Assembly: GCF_005887095.1 (NCBI RefSeq)
Contig: NZ_PNCI01000018.1
Location: 62,001-126,000, forward strand
Source of the DNA: Pseudoalteromonas rubra
GTDB taxonomy: Bacteria > Pseudomonadota > Gammaproteobacteria > Enterobacterales > Alteromonadaceae
DNA length: 64,000 bases
Reading direction: 5' to 3'
Shown: piece by piece, positions 1 through 11,400 of the stretch
How positions within the stretch are numbered: position 1 is the stretch's first letter
How the letters are laid out: each line of letters starts with the position of its first letter
Notes under the pieces: model-generated
The model's input: the letters and a program-made list of their open reading frames with translations, nothing else
Told to the model about the DNA's origin: nothing
Databases searched by the model: none
Made by a program: the position numbers and the translations under genes

Positions 1-2
1 GC

Positions 3-494
3 GCATTCCATTCCCGCTATATGACCGATGTACAGGCAGACTTTGCACGCTGCGTGGCAGAGGTTGAATTCAAAGCCCCCGCAGTCCCTGTGATTGCCAA
101 CGTCAGCGCGCTGCCCCACCAGAGCAACACTATCCAGTCACAGCTGGTCGCTCAGCTGACCCACTCAGTACGCTGGACCGAAACAATTACCTACCTGCTG
201 GCGCAGGGTGACATGACATTTGTCGAGCTGGGCCCTAAGAAGGTTCTCACTAAATTAGTGGCGGAGATCAAACAACACGCAGCTGAGTACGCACACAGCG
301 ATACCCAAACGCTGGCACAGCAGGTTGAACAGTGGAATCAAACGCATGGCGTCGGCACAACAATCAAAGTCGCCCATATTAGCGAGCCAATGCGCACCCG
401 TACCCCAGCCATATTGCTGTTCGGCCACCGACCCGCGGTGTATGTGGAAGGCGCGCAGGGCTATATCGCATTAGACGAAGCCAAAGCGCTGTAA
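3..494 (+). CDS. Free-standing trans-acyltransferase, 3' part only
   Basis: This is the C-terminal part of a FabD-like malonyl-CoA acyltransferase whose start lies left of the window. The reading frame is open from base 3 and begins AFHSRYM, the segment that carries the second catalytic residue (His) of FabD-type transferases. It continues through the usual C-terminal small subdomain (VIANVSA, SVRWTETITYLL, FVELGPKKVLTKLV). After the AT fold ends near base 270 there is a tail of about 75 residues of unknown role. In trans-AT assembly lines such an enzyme loads malonyl units onto the ACPs of AT-less modules. The megasynthase at 2409-22166 has no AT of its own, so it is the natural client. The catalytic GHSxG serine motif should be upstream and cannot be seen. 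The family call is firm; assignment to this cluster rests on position and on the AT-less modules. Confidence 0.88.
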   Translation, partial: AFHSRYMTDVQADFARCVAEVEFKAPAVPVIANVSALPHQSNTIQSQLVAQLTHSVRWTETITYLLAQGDMTFVELGPKKVLTKLVAEIKQHAAEYAHSDTQTLAQQVEQWNQTHGVGTTIKVAHISEPMRTRTPAILLFGHRPAVYVEGAQGYIALDEAKAL

Positions 495-560
495 CAGAGA
501 AAGAATATGCCCCGGCCCAGGCCGGACACAGAATAATGACCCAACTTTTGGACTGAAACG

Positions 561-2300
561 ATGAAATACTATATTGGCCTTGCCACCTCCTTTCATGATC
601 CTGCCATTGCGATTGTCAATCAGCAGGGTGACGTGATTTTTGCCGAAGACGCCGAGCGTTTTCTGGGCTACAAACGGGGCCTGTACTGCCTGCCGGATAA
701 CCCCTATTACATCGAGGAAGTCCTCAAGACCTATTGCAGCGACTGCACTGAACTGGTGATAGCCAAAACCTGGAGTAAAGGCCGCGAGAAAAGCACCAAC
801 ATACTCGAAAACGTGGTGCTGAGCATTCTCGAAACCTTCTCGTTTAATATTGACGTGAACACCCGCGACATCAAAGATCAGTTCTACTTTGCCCGAGCCT
901 CACAGGCCGCTGCGGGGCGCACCCTGTCGCGCTTTTTTGAAGCCTCATGCCGTAACTTTATCGTGGGTAACTACCGTAATAAAAAGCCCACTGAAGTACG
1001 CTATTTTGACCACCACCTCACCCATGCAGCCAATGCCTGTTTTAACAGCCCATTCAGCGAAGCATCCTGCCTGGTGGTAGACGGTATGGGTGAGAAAAGC
1101 AGTATCGACTACTTCACTTATAAAGACGGTAAGATCACCCCGGCACCCATCAAGGTGAAACGCTCATTTAAAAGTCTGGGCCTGTTTTACACCATTATTT
1201 GTGAAAACCTGGGCTTTGATCCGCTCAAGGGCGAAGAATGGAAAGTCATGGGTCTGGCACCTTATGGTAAAAAAGATCAGAAAATCTACGACCTGCTGCG
1301 CGCCTCTTTGCAGGTGAAAAACGGCAACTTCGTGGTGCCGAAAAACCTCAATGCCATCATGAAAGAAATCAAAGCCATGGCGCGTGAGCCGGGCGAGTCC
1401 ATTGAAGCCTACAAAGATTTTGCCTACACCGGACAACTGGTATTCAGTGAGATCTTTATGGATCTGATTGATGCCATCTACGAGCATGCACCCTCTAAAA
1501 ATCTCGCAATTTCCGGCGGCTGTGCACTGAACTCCTCCTTTATGGGCACCGCGCTGGCGAAATCCAAATTTGACAACATTTTTGTACCCTCAGCCCCGGC
1601 AGACGATGGTAATGCCATTGGTGCCGCCTTGCTGTGCTACCAGCAAGACAACCCAAGCTGGCAGCCTTCTACGCAAATTCAGAGCCCCTATACCGGCTCT
1701 GAGGTGAAGCAAAAATCACTGGATAAACTGCACCGTTACAGCCACCTCAAAGCCACCGATTACGGCGAAGATGTTTACAAGAAAACCGCTGAGTTCCTGG
1801 CTGAAGGTAAAATCATCGGCTGGGCACAGGGCCGTGCTGAGTTTGGTCCGCGCTCGTTGGGCAACCGCTCAATCCTGGCCAACCCGTGTCTGGTCGACAT
1901 CAAAGACACTGTGAACGCCCGGGTTAAGTTCCGCGAAGAATTCCGCCCCTTTGCGCCATCTATCTTGCATGAATATGGCGACGAGTACTTTGAGGACTAT
2001 CAGGAATCTCCTTACATGGAGCGTACTTTGGTGTTTAAAGAAGCGGTGCGTGACAAAGTACCGGGCGTGGTGCATGTCGACAACACAGGCCGTCTGCAAA
2101 GCGTGAAGAAAGAATGGAACGCGCCATACTATAAGCTGATCGACAGCTTCCGTGAAATCACCGGTGTGCCGGTACTGCTGAACACCAGCTTTAACATTAT
2201 GGGTAAGCCCATTGTCCACTCGGTTGAGGACATGCTGGCGGTGTTTTTGATGTCCGGCATTGATGTGCTGGTGATCAACAACACCATTTACGAGAAGTAA
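561..2300 (+). CDS. O-carbamoyltransferase, NodU/TobZ/CmcH family
   Basis: A 579-residue enzyme expected to make carbamoyl-adenylate from carbamoyl phosphate and ATP and pass the carbamoyl group to a hydroxyl of a small molecule, as TobZ and NodU do. Visible family signatures are the metal-binding HHLTHAA (His151, His152, His155), the DGMGE nucleotide loop at residue 174, SGGCALN, FGPRSLGNRSILANP, and a C-terminal NTSFN. Length is normal for the family. It starts 66 bases after the trans-AT and ends about 108 bases before the megasynthase, all on one strand, so the three are probably co-transcribed. Inference: it decorates a hydroxyl of the polyketide, either one left by a ketoreductase or the threonine side chain. 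The N-terminal motif (FAEDAERFLGYKRG) differs from the common AEEERFTRxKH form, suggesting a specialised subgroup. Confidence 0.9.
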   Translation: MKYYIGLATSFHDPAIAIVNQQGDVIFAEDAERFLGYKRGLYCLPDNPYYIEEVLKTYCSDCTELVIAKTWSKGREKSTNILENVVLSILETFSFNIDVNTRDIKDQFYFARASQAAAGRTLSRFFEASCRNFIVGNYRNKKPTEVRYFDHHLTHAANACFNSPFSEASCLVVDGMGEKSSIDYFTYKDGKITPAPIKVKRSFKSLGLFYTIICENLGFDPLKGEEWKVMGLAPYGKKDQKIYDLLRASLQVKNGNFVVPKNLNAIMKEIKAMAREPGESIEAYKDFAYTGQLVFSEIFMDLIDAIYEHAPSKNLAISGGCALNSSFMGTALAKSKFDNIFVPSAPADDGNAIGAALLCYQQDNPSWQPSTQIQSPYTGSEVKQKSLDKLHRYSHLKATDYGEDVYKKTAEFLAEGKIIGWAQGRAEFGPRSLGNRSILANPCLVDIKDTVNARVKFREEFRPFAPSILHEYGDEYFEDYQESPYMERTLVFKEAVRDKVPGVVHVDNTGRLQSVKKEWNAPYYKLIDSFREITGVPVLLNTSFNIMGKPIVHSVEDMLAVFLMSGIDVLVINNTIYEK

Positions 2301-2408
2301 CCCTGCGGCAGTCACAGTATTGATGTGGCTGCCCGATTGAGAAAGACCCGCGCGACGCTCAAACAACAGCGTTCGCACAGCCCGACTAGACGTTTATCGA
2401 GACAGATC

Positions 2409-5400
2409 ATGACAAGCAAACACAACCCGCAGACTCCCTCGTTGCCAGACAAGACACCGGATATTGCCATCGTCGGCCTGTCTCTGCGTTTTCCGGGCGC
2501 CGATAACAAACATCAGTTCTGGCACAACCTCAGTCATAAAATCAGCAGTATCAGCGAAGTGCCCGTTGAGCGCTGGGACTGGAAAAAATACTACGATCCA
2601 AAGCCTGATAAACAAGCGCAAAAGTCCATCAGCAAATGGGGTGGCTTTATTGGCGATATCGCCGGATTTGATGCCGGTTTTTTTGCCATCTCCCCCAAAG
2701 AAGCCCAGAGTATGGATCCCCAGCAGCGCCTGAGTATGGAGCTGGCCTGGGCCTGCTTTGAAGATGCGGGGCTCACGCCATCGCAGTTTAAAAATACCGC
2801 CACCGGTGTCTATCTGGGGTGCAGCAATACCGACTATCAGGAGTTTTCGACCGGCAATATCGACCCGCACTTTCTGACCGGCATGTCGACCGGGGTGTTT
2901 GCTAACCGCATCTCGCACTATTTTAATTTTCAGGGGCCCAGTGAAACCGTCGATACTGCCTGCTCTTCGTCTCTGGTGGCCATTCACAAGGCCATGAATG
3001 ACTTTCGCTCTGGCGAGATCAGTGCGGCGCTGGTTGGTGGCGTCAACCTGCTGATCACCAAAAACCGCTATGTCAGCTTTAGTAAGCTGGGTGTACTCTC
3101 GCCGCAGGGGCGCTGTAAAACCCTGGATGCCGAGGCCGATGGTTATGTCCGTGGCGAAGGCGTCGGCATGGTGTTATTGCTGCCGGTAGAGACTGCCAAA
3201 GCGCTGAATGCCACCATCTATGGCATCATCAAAGGTAGCGCTGTGGGGCACTCAGGCAAAACCAATACCCTGACCTCACCGAGCCCGTTTTCACAGTCGC
3301 GGGTGATCCAACAAGCCATCGACAATGCCCGGGTTGGCTCTGATCAAATTGGCTTTGTCGAATTACATGGCACCGGCACCGTGCTGGGGGATCCACTGGA
3401 GATCCAGGGCCTGAAACGCGCCTTTCGCGCCAGTAAACAGCAAACGCCCGATGCGCCTTGCTATCTCAGCACCGTGAAAACCAATATCGGCCATTTAGAG
3501 TCGGCCGCTGGTATTGCCGGAGTGATCAAAACCTTGCTGGCCTTTGAACATGAGCAGGTGCCACCGCTGCAAAACTTCGAGACGCTGAATCCGAAAATCT
3601 CTCTGGAGAAATCACCGTTTAAGTTAGCCACCGAGTGTATGCCCTGGACAGGCGAGCAGCGCCTTGCCGGAATATCCTCCTTTGGCTTTGCCGGGGTGAA
3701 TGCCCATGTGATCTTAGAATCACCACAACGCCTCAACCCAGAGCGCCCAGCGTTAGACACCGCCCTGCCGATTGTACTATCGGCCAGAACCCGGACCGCG
3801 CTCACGCAACGTGCCGAAGATTTACTTGCCTATCTTGAGTCGGATAACCCGGTTGAGCTACGAGATTTAAGTTATACCCTCGCGATGGGCCGGGAGTCGA
3901 TGAAACACCGGATGGGATTTGCCACAGACTCACTGGCTTCTGTCAAAGTGCAACTGAGCAAGTTTGTTACCGGTGAAGCTGGCGACTGGCACTATAGTAA
4001 AGTTGCCGCCACTACAGAGCAGAGCGAGGTCACTCACGAAACACTCGCTGCGCGCATAACCGGCTGGGTACAGGGCGATATCATCGACTGGCAAGCCGGC
4101 TATAGCAACCTCTGCCCGCAACGTATTAGCTTGCCTGCCTATCCGTTTGAGCATAAACCCTACTGGCTCGACGCAGAAGACGCGGCGCAACTCTCACACC
4201 TGCATCCGCTGCTGCATCGCAGTATACCGGCGCTGGGTGAGCTGATCTTTGCCAGTGACTTTACTGGCAATGAGTACTTTTTACGCGACCACCAGGTGCA
4301 GGGCCAGGCTATGCTGCCCGGCGTCTGTACGCTTGAAATGGTCCATGGCGCCATGACTTTGTCGGGCCAGCTGGCGGATAACCAGTCGCTGCGCCTGAGT
4401 CAGGTGAACTGGCGCAGACCGGTAACCGTTGACGCGCAAAGCGGCCCGGTTTATTTGTCGCTAAAACAAACCGGTGATCGGGTAACATTTGAGTTATACC
4501 GTGAAGCACACGATACGCGCCAGGTGTATGCCAGCGGCCAGGCTGAGGTTACAGAGCACAGCGTCACAACGCGCGCCATCGAAGCACAACCTGACGCCCG
4601 CACAGTCGCAGCCTCTGAGTTATATCAGCAATTTAGCGCCGCAGGCGTTGACTATGGCCCGGCTTTTCAGCGCATCACTACATTATCTGTGGCAGACCAA
4701 CAGGCACAAGGCGAGCTCAACCCGGTTATTGCCCCCGACTTTGCCTTTGCCCCCGAGCTACTCGACAGCGCCCTGCATACCCTGTTGGGTTTTGCACAAG
4801 ATGCCCGCCCGGGATTGCCCTTTGCACTGGAACAGGCTGAATTACTCACGCCGCTGCCATCGGGTCAAACACTGATAGCCTGTGCGACCCAAACCACCCA
4901 TGCTGATGCCAGCAGCCAGAAGTTTGATGTCGATATCTGCGATGAACAAGGTGCGGTGTATGTGCGTCTGCGTGGATTTTCGACCCGCTCAATGGCGCAC
5001 GATACCGATGCGACTCAGCTGTTTACGGTACTTCCAGGCTGGCAACATCTGACAACACTGCCACCTGCTGAAACGACTCAATACCGCTTTGATTATCAGG
5101 GGCCCGCGTCGCTCAAACCAGCCTGGTGTGCAGACTTGGCTGAGCCTGCTGATCACCTGTTGTGGGTAGCCAAGGACGAGTACGCAGAGCCATTAAAACT
5201 GTTTACTCACCTGAAAGCCCTGATCGAACAAGGTAAAGGCACAGAGCCGCTGGCCATCACTTTGCTTACCTTCCAGACGCAGCAAGTGTATGACGAAACC
5301 GTCGAGGCACACGGCGCCGGGCTGACTGGATTGCTGCAAAGCGTGGCTCAGGAGTACCCACGCTGGCACGTGCGCATTGTCGATTTGAGTACCACAGACA

Positions 5401-8400
5401 GTGAGGAGACAAGCCACTGGCAACAGGCGACTCACTTGCCTGCGGGCTTTTATGCGCACCGCAACGACATTTGGCATACCTTCAGCGCCTGCGAGCACAC
5501 CTACCTGGATTCAGGTAAGTCAGCCTATCGCCAGGATGGCGTCTACCTGGTGCTGGGCGGCGCAGGCGGCCTGGGTCAGGTCTGGAGTGAATGGATGATC
5601 CGCCAGTATCAGGCACAAGTTGTCTGGGTTGGCCGCCGTGCGCTGAATGAAGATATTGAGCAGGCAATCAGCCGATTGAGTGAATTAGGCCCTGCACCGC
5701 AGTATATTCAGGCCGATGCCTGCGATGAAGCGGCCATGCGTGCCGTGATGCACACCATTGAGCAAGACTATGGGCAGCTCCATGGCGTGGTGCATTCTGT
5801 GTTGCATCTGGAAGATCAGGGCCTGGCCAACATGGACGACGCTCAGTTCCTGAGAGCTTATCAGGCTAAACAGGCCAGTGGTGAAACCTTACTGAGCGTG
5901 TGCAAAGACCAGCCACTCGACTTTGTACTGCTGTTCTCTTCAATGCAGTCTTTCTCGCCTGCACCTGGCCAAAGTAATTACGCTGCGGGCTGTCAGTATC
6001 TGGACAGTCTGGCCCGCTCGGCCAGTGCAGAGCTGCCAATCAAGGTGGTTAACTGGGGTTACTGGGGCGATGTTGGCCGGGTCAGCGACCCGTATTATCA
6101 GCGTAAAATGCGCCAGGCCGGGATTGGCTCTGTCGACGCGCAATCAGGCATGGCGGCACTGGCAAAGTTCATGTCTTCATCGCTGACGCAGGTCGGTGTG
6201 GTGAAAATGATACCAGAGCGGGCACAGGCGGCGCTGGTGCGCAGCAGCTATTCTTCAGAGTCCAGTTATAACGCATTTCAGTCTGAGCAAGCTGCTCCTG
6301 CGCTGGCACTCGATACCCAACCTGCTGACACCGAGATCCTTTATGCGTTGTGCCAGGCACTTATCAGTGCAGGCTGGCAGCATCCGACTGAGCGCACCAA
6401 GGCGCTATCAGCCTTGCCGGATTACTTTGAATTATGGTGGCAGGAAACCGCACGCTACCTGAACGAGGCCGGTTTACTACAAAACGACGAGCTGACTCTG
6501 CCCGAGCCGCCAGCCAATCTGACCGTACTGGAACAGGATGACTATGCGCTGCTCAACGCGGCGCTGGCGGCACTGCCCGAGATTTTATCCGGCCAGCGTA
6601 AAGCCACCGACGTGCTGTTTCCCGGCGGATCACTGACACTGGTTGAATCGGTATACCGGGATAACCCGGTGGCCATGCATGCCAATAAGGCGCTGGTTAC
6701 CCAACTTACCCACTATCTGGCAAGTTTAGGTGAGCAGCCCATTAGGATCCTGGAGATTGGCGCAGGTACCGGCGGCACCACGCGTACTGTACTGCCCAAA
6801 TTGCGCAATTTTACTGTCACTGAATACGCTTACACTGACTTGTCGCAGGCCTTTTTCAGCCATGCCAAAGCACAATTTCAGCCAGACTATCCTTTTGTGC
6901 AGACCGCCTATTTTGACGTCAGCAAGCCTCTCACTGAACAGCAAATTGACTTAGCCAGCTATGACGTGGTGATTGCCACCAATGTGCTGCACGCCACTCC
7001 TGACATGCTGAGCACACTGAACAACGCCAAGGCATGCCTGAAGCGCGGTGGTCTGTTATTAATCAACGAAGTGACTCAGCCATCGCTGTTTACTCAGCTG
7101 ACCTTTGGCCTGCTCGAAGGCTGGTGGCTGAGCAAAGACACCACGCTGCGCCTGCCAGGCTCTCCTTTGTTGTCGCAGCCGCGCTGGCAGCAGTTACTAA
7201 GCAGCAATGGCTTTGAACTGACAGCCTCTGCCACAGACGCGCAATCACCACAGCAAGTGCTGTGCGCGCAAAGTAATGGCCGTTTGGTGCAGCAACGCGC
7301 AAAACCGGCTCAACAGACGACACCAATTTCAAACCACAATACAGCGATGCAACAACCCGAACAGACACAGACCGACTCGCAGCCAGCAACAGACAGCGCA
7401 ACCCTGAGCGATTTCGTCGCCCAAACCCTCGCAGGGATCGCCAGCCAGGCGCTGAGCATGACGGCGGATGAATTAGACCCGGATGACTCGTTTGCCGATT
7501 ACGGCGTGGATTCGATCCTGGCCATTCAGATCCTCGATGAGATCAATGCCCGTTTTACTCTGAGCCTGCCGCCAACCTTATTGTTCGACTTTCCGTCCAT
7601 CGCGACGCTGAGCGCGCACATAGTGGCTGAGCACAGCGATAAGGCAATGGCTCTCATGCACAAAACGCAGCCTGCAATGGCGACTACACAACAGGCTGCG
7701 CCAAAGTCGATTCAACCCGCTACAGATGAAGTAAAACCGGCTCACAAAACCAGTCATAACAACGCAGACAAAATTGCCATCGTGGGCATGAGTGGTCAGT
7801 TTGGTGATGCGAGCAATGTCGACGAGTTCTGGGAGATGCTGAGCAACAAGCGTACCTCGGTGCGTGCGCAGCAACGTTGGGATCTGAGCAACTTGTCACC
7901 CGAGGCACAAAACTGGTGTCGTTATGCCAGCTTGCTGGATGACATCGCCAGCTTTGACGCGCCGTTTTTCTCCATCACACCACAAGAAGCTGAGGTGATG
8001 GATCCGCAGCAGCGCCTTTTTTTACAGGAGGCCTACCGGGCGCTGGAAGACGCTAACATGATCACTCAGGCTGCGGGCAGCAATACCGGCGTTTATCTGG
8101 GCTGCGCGCAGGGCGATTATGCCTCGCTGGCACCCCAGGATGCTCCGGCGCAGTTGTTCTGGGGCAATGCCGGTTCGGTGATCCCGGCGCGGGTCTCTTA
8201 TTATCTGAACCTCAAGGGGCCGGCGCTGGCCATAGACACCGCCTGCTCATCGTCATTGGTGGCCATGCACAGTGCCTGTCAGGCGCTGAAAAATGGCGAA
8301 ATAGACGCGGCACTGGCCGGGGGCGTTGCCACCTTATGCACCCCGCAGTTTTCACAACATGCCGGTAAGGCAGGCATGCTCAGTGCCGATGGCACCTGCT

Positions 8401-11400
8401 ATACCTTTGACGACAGAGCCAATGGCTTTGTGCCGGGTGAAGGTGTCGGCGTGGTGGTATTAAAACGCCTGAGTGATGCAGAGCGTGAGGGCGATCACAT
8501 TCTGGGGGTCATTTTAGCCTCAGCCACCAATCAGGACGGCACCACCAGCGGGATCACCGCGCCTAGCTCAGTTTCTCAGCAACAGTTACATAGCCGTATC
8601 TACGAGCAATTTGATATTGCTCCGGACTCTCTGAGCCTGATTGAAGCCCATGGCACCGGGACCAAGCTCGGTGACCCCATTGAATTTCAGGCCCTGACCC
8701 GGGCATTTCGTGCGGAAACCCCGCGCAGCCAGTTCTGTGCTCTGGGGTCGGTCAAAACCAATATCGGCCACTGCCTGACCGCCGCAGGCGTCGCCGGTGT
8801 GATCAAAACCATCCTCGCCATGCAGCACAAAACCATTCCTGCTTCACTGCATTATCAGCAGGGTAACAGTCATATCGACTGGCAGGATACGCCGTTTTAT
8901 GTCGCGCAGGAAACCCAACCCTGGACTGTGCCGGATGGCCATCCGCGGCGCGCCGGTGTCAGCTCATTTGGTTTCAGTGGCACCAATGCACACCTGATCC
9001 TCGAAGAATATCAGCCGACAAAAACCGCAGTGCAAGTCGCCAGCGCACAGCCGGTGATCATTGCACTGTCGGCCAAATCTCCCGAGGTGCTGCGCGACAA
9101 AGCCCGCAAACTAGCGGACTGGCTCGCTCAGACGCAACTGGATGACAGCGCGCTTGAATCGCTGGCGTATACGCTGCAAAGCGCGCGTGAAGCGATGGAT
9201 TGTCGTATGGCCTTTGTTGCCCACACGCTGGCCCAGGTACACACCCAGCTCAGTGACTTTGCCAATCAACAAGCAGGCACCTACAAACAGGGCAACAGTA
9301 AACAAGGCAAAGCCATTTTGGCGGCGCTGGATAAAGACGATTTTAACCGCTGGACGCAAGCCGGTGAGCTGAACAAGCTACTCGCTTTATGGGTGGTCGG
9401 CGCCGAACTCGACTGGTCTGCGTTTTACGCCGCTAAGCCAACCTTACTGCGCCTGCCGACTTATCCGTTTGCCAGCACTCCATACTGGCTCAGCGGGGCT
9501 CCCAAACTCAAGCAGACGAACCCACAATCGGTACCGACTGCCATCGCAGAAGACTCGCTGTTGCACCTCATCCCGCAGTGGCAACCGCTGGATGTGACTT
9601 CACAGGCAAGCTGGTCTGGCAAACGCCGGGTCATCGCGCTGGCTCCACACAACGACATGCCAGATGCCATTGTGCTGCAAGATACATCAGGTGACACAGC
9701 ACAGCGTATTGAAGCACTGACCATCGCCCTGATTGCACATATCAAACAGCTTGCCAGCACCACTGAGCCTTTGCTTATCCAGCTGCTCGTGCCAGCAAAC
9801 GAACCGCTGCTGATGGCGCTGGCAGGAGTACTGAAAACCGCCGCACTGGAGCATCACTTACTGAGTGTGCAGCTGGTACAGAGCGATACCAATGCACAAT
9901 CTGCGGCGCACCTTGTTCAGGCAAGCCAGTATACCCAACACAAAGTGCTGCGTTTTGCTCAGGGTCAGTGTGAAGTACAAACGCTGACGCCACAACACAG
10001 CGACGCGCCAGCTTTGATGCCGTGGAAAGAAAATGGCCTGTATCTGATCACCGGCGGTCTTGGCCAGCTGGGTCAGTGCTTTGCCAAAGAGATCCTGACT
10101 CAAACCCGCCACGCTCAGGTGATTATCACAGGTCGTCGCACCGCGCCTGAATCGCTCGGGATGCCAGGAGATACAAGCCGAATTCATTATTACCAAACCG
10201 ATATCAGCACTCAAACCCAGTGTGCTGAGCTGCTTAACCGCATTGGTGCACAGCACGGTGCCCTGACCGGGATTTTGCACAGCGCTGGTGTGATTGACGA
10301 CCAACTGATTGCAAGCAAAACTCCGCAGGCAGTCCAGCGCGTGCTGGCCCCTAAAGTCTCGGGGGTGATGGCGCTGGATAAGGCCAGCAAAGCAGTACCG
10401 CTGGATTTCTTTATCAGCTTTTCGTCTATCGCTGCGTGCTTTGGTAACCCTGGTCAGGCCGATTATGCCACCGCTAATGCTTTCCTGGATGCCTATATGC
10501 TCAAGCGCCAGCAATGGGGTGAGCAGGGTCAGCGCCATGGTCTAAGCCTGTCGGTAAACTGGCCGCTGTGGGCACAAGGCGGCATGCAAATGGACGCCGT
10601 TAAACAAAGTTTGCTGCGCTCGCAGGGCCTTGCCGCCATGCCTGATGAGCTGGGCCTGAAGGCCTTTTACCAGTTGTTTGCTAAGCCGCATACACAACAG
10701 TGCTTTTTATACGGTAACCCGGACAAGCTCACACGCTGGATAACCCCGCAAGCCAAAGTTAACGCCCAGACACCCGCAGCACACAACACGGCCACGCTGA
10801 GTGATAGTGCGTTAATGGACCACCTGAAAGCCGTGGTGGCGCAAGTCAGTAAACTGCCGGTGGAAGAACTCGACAGCGACCTCGACTTTAGAGATATGGG
10901 CTTTGATTCCATTATGCTGATGTCCGTGGTGCAGCAGCTTGAGGCCGATCCTCAGCTTGGCCTGGACGCTCTGCCACCAGCGCTGTTATTTGAGGTGAAA
11001 ACCCTCAACCAGTTGCATGCTTACCTTGTTAAACAGCAACCCAATATCGCCACGGTGCAGGTAACACACGAAGAGCCGCTCAGCCAACAAGCGCCATTAG
11101 GGCAACTGCCACTATCAAAAGCCCAGCAGGGTCTGTGGCTGCTGCACAAGCAAAACCCGACGCTGTGCAGCTACAATATCCCGCTGGTATTCGAGCTTGC
11201 CAGCCTGGATGTTGCCCGTATGCAACAAGCACTGGACAGTCTTTGCCAGCGCCACCCGGTGCTGCGTCTGCGTATTCACGAAACGGATGGCAGACCCACG
11301 CAACAGATCCATCCGGACACAATCCGGATTGAGCAAACGTCTCTGGCACCGACCTCTAAGGCAGCCCTGACTGATGCAATACAACAGACCATTGCGGTGC

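Noticed and set aside
3730-4180. Possible AT domain in the linker after KS1
   Set aside because: There is no GHSxG nor a catalytic histidine motif; only the short docking-type linker ending in a YPFEHKPYWL segment is present, as in trans-AT modules.
9858-10538. Long open frame opposite the second KR region
   Set aside because: It is antisense to a clear catalytic domain, with no ribosome site or recognisable motif.
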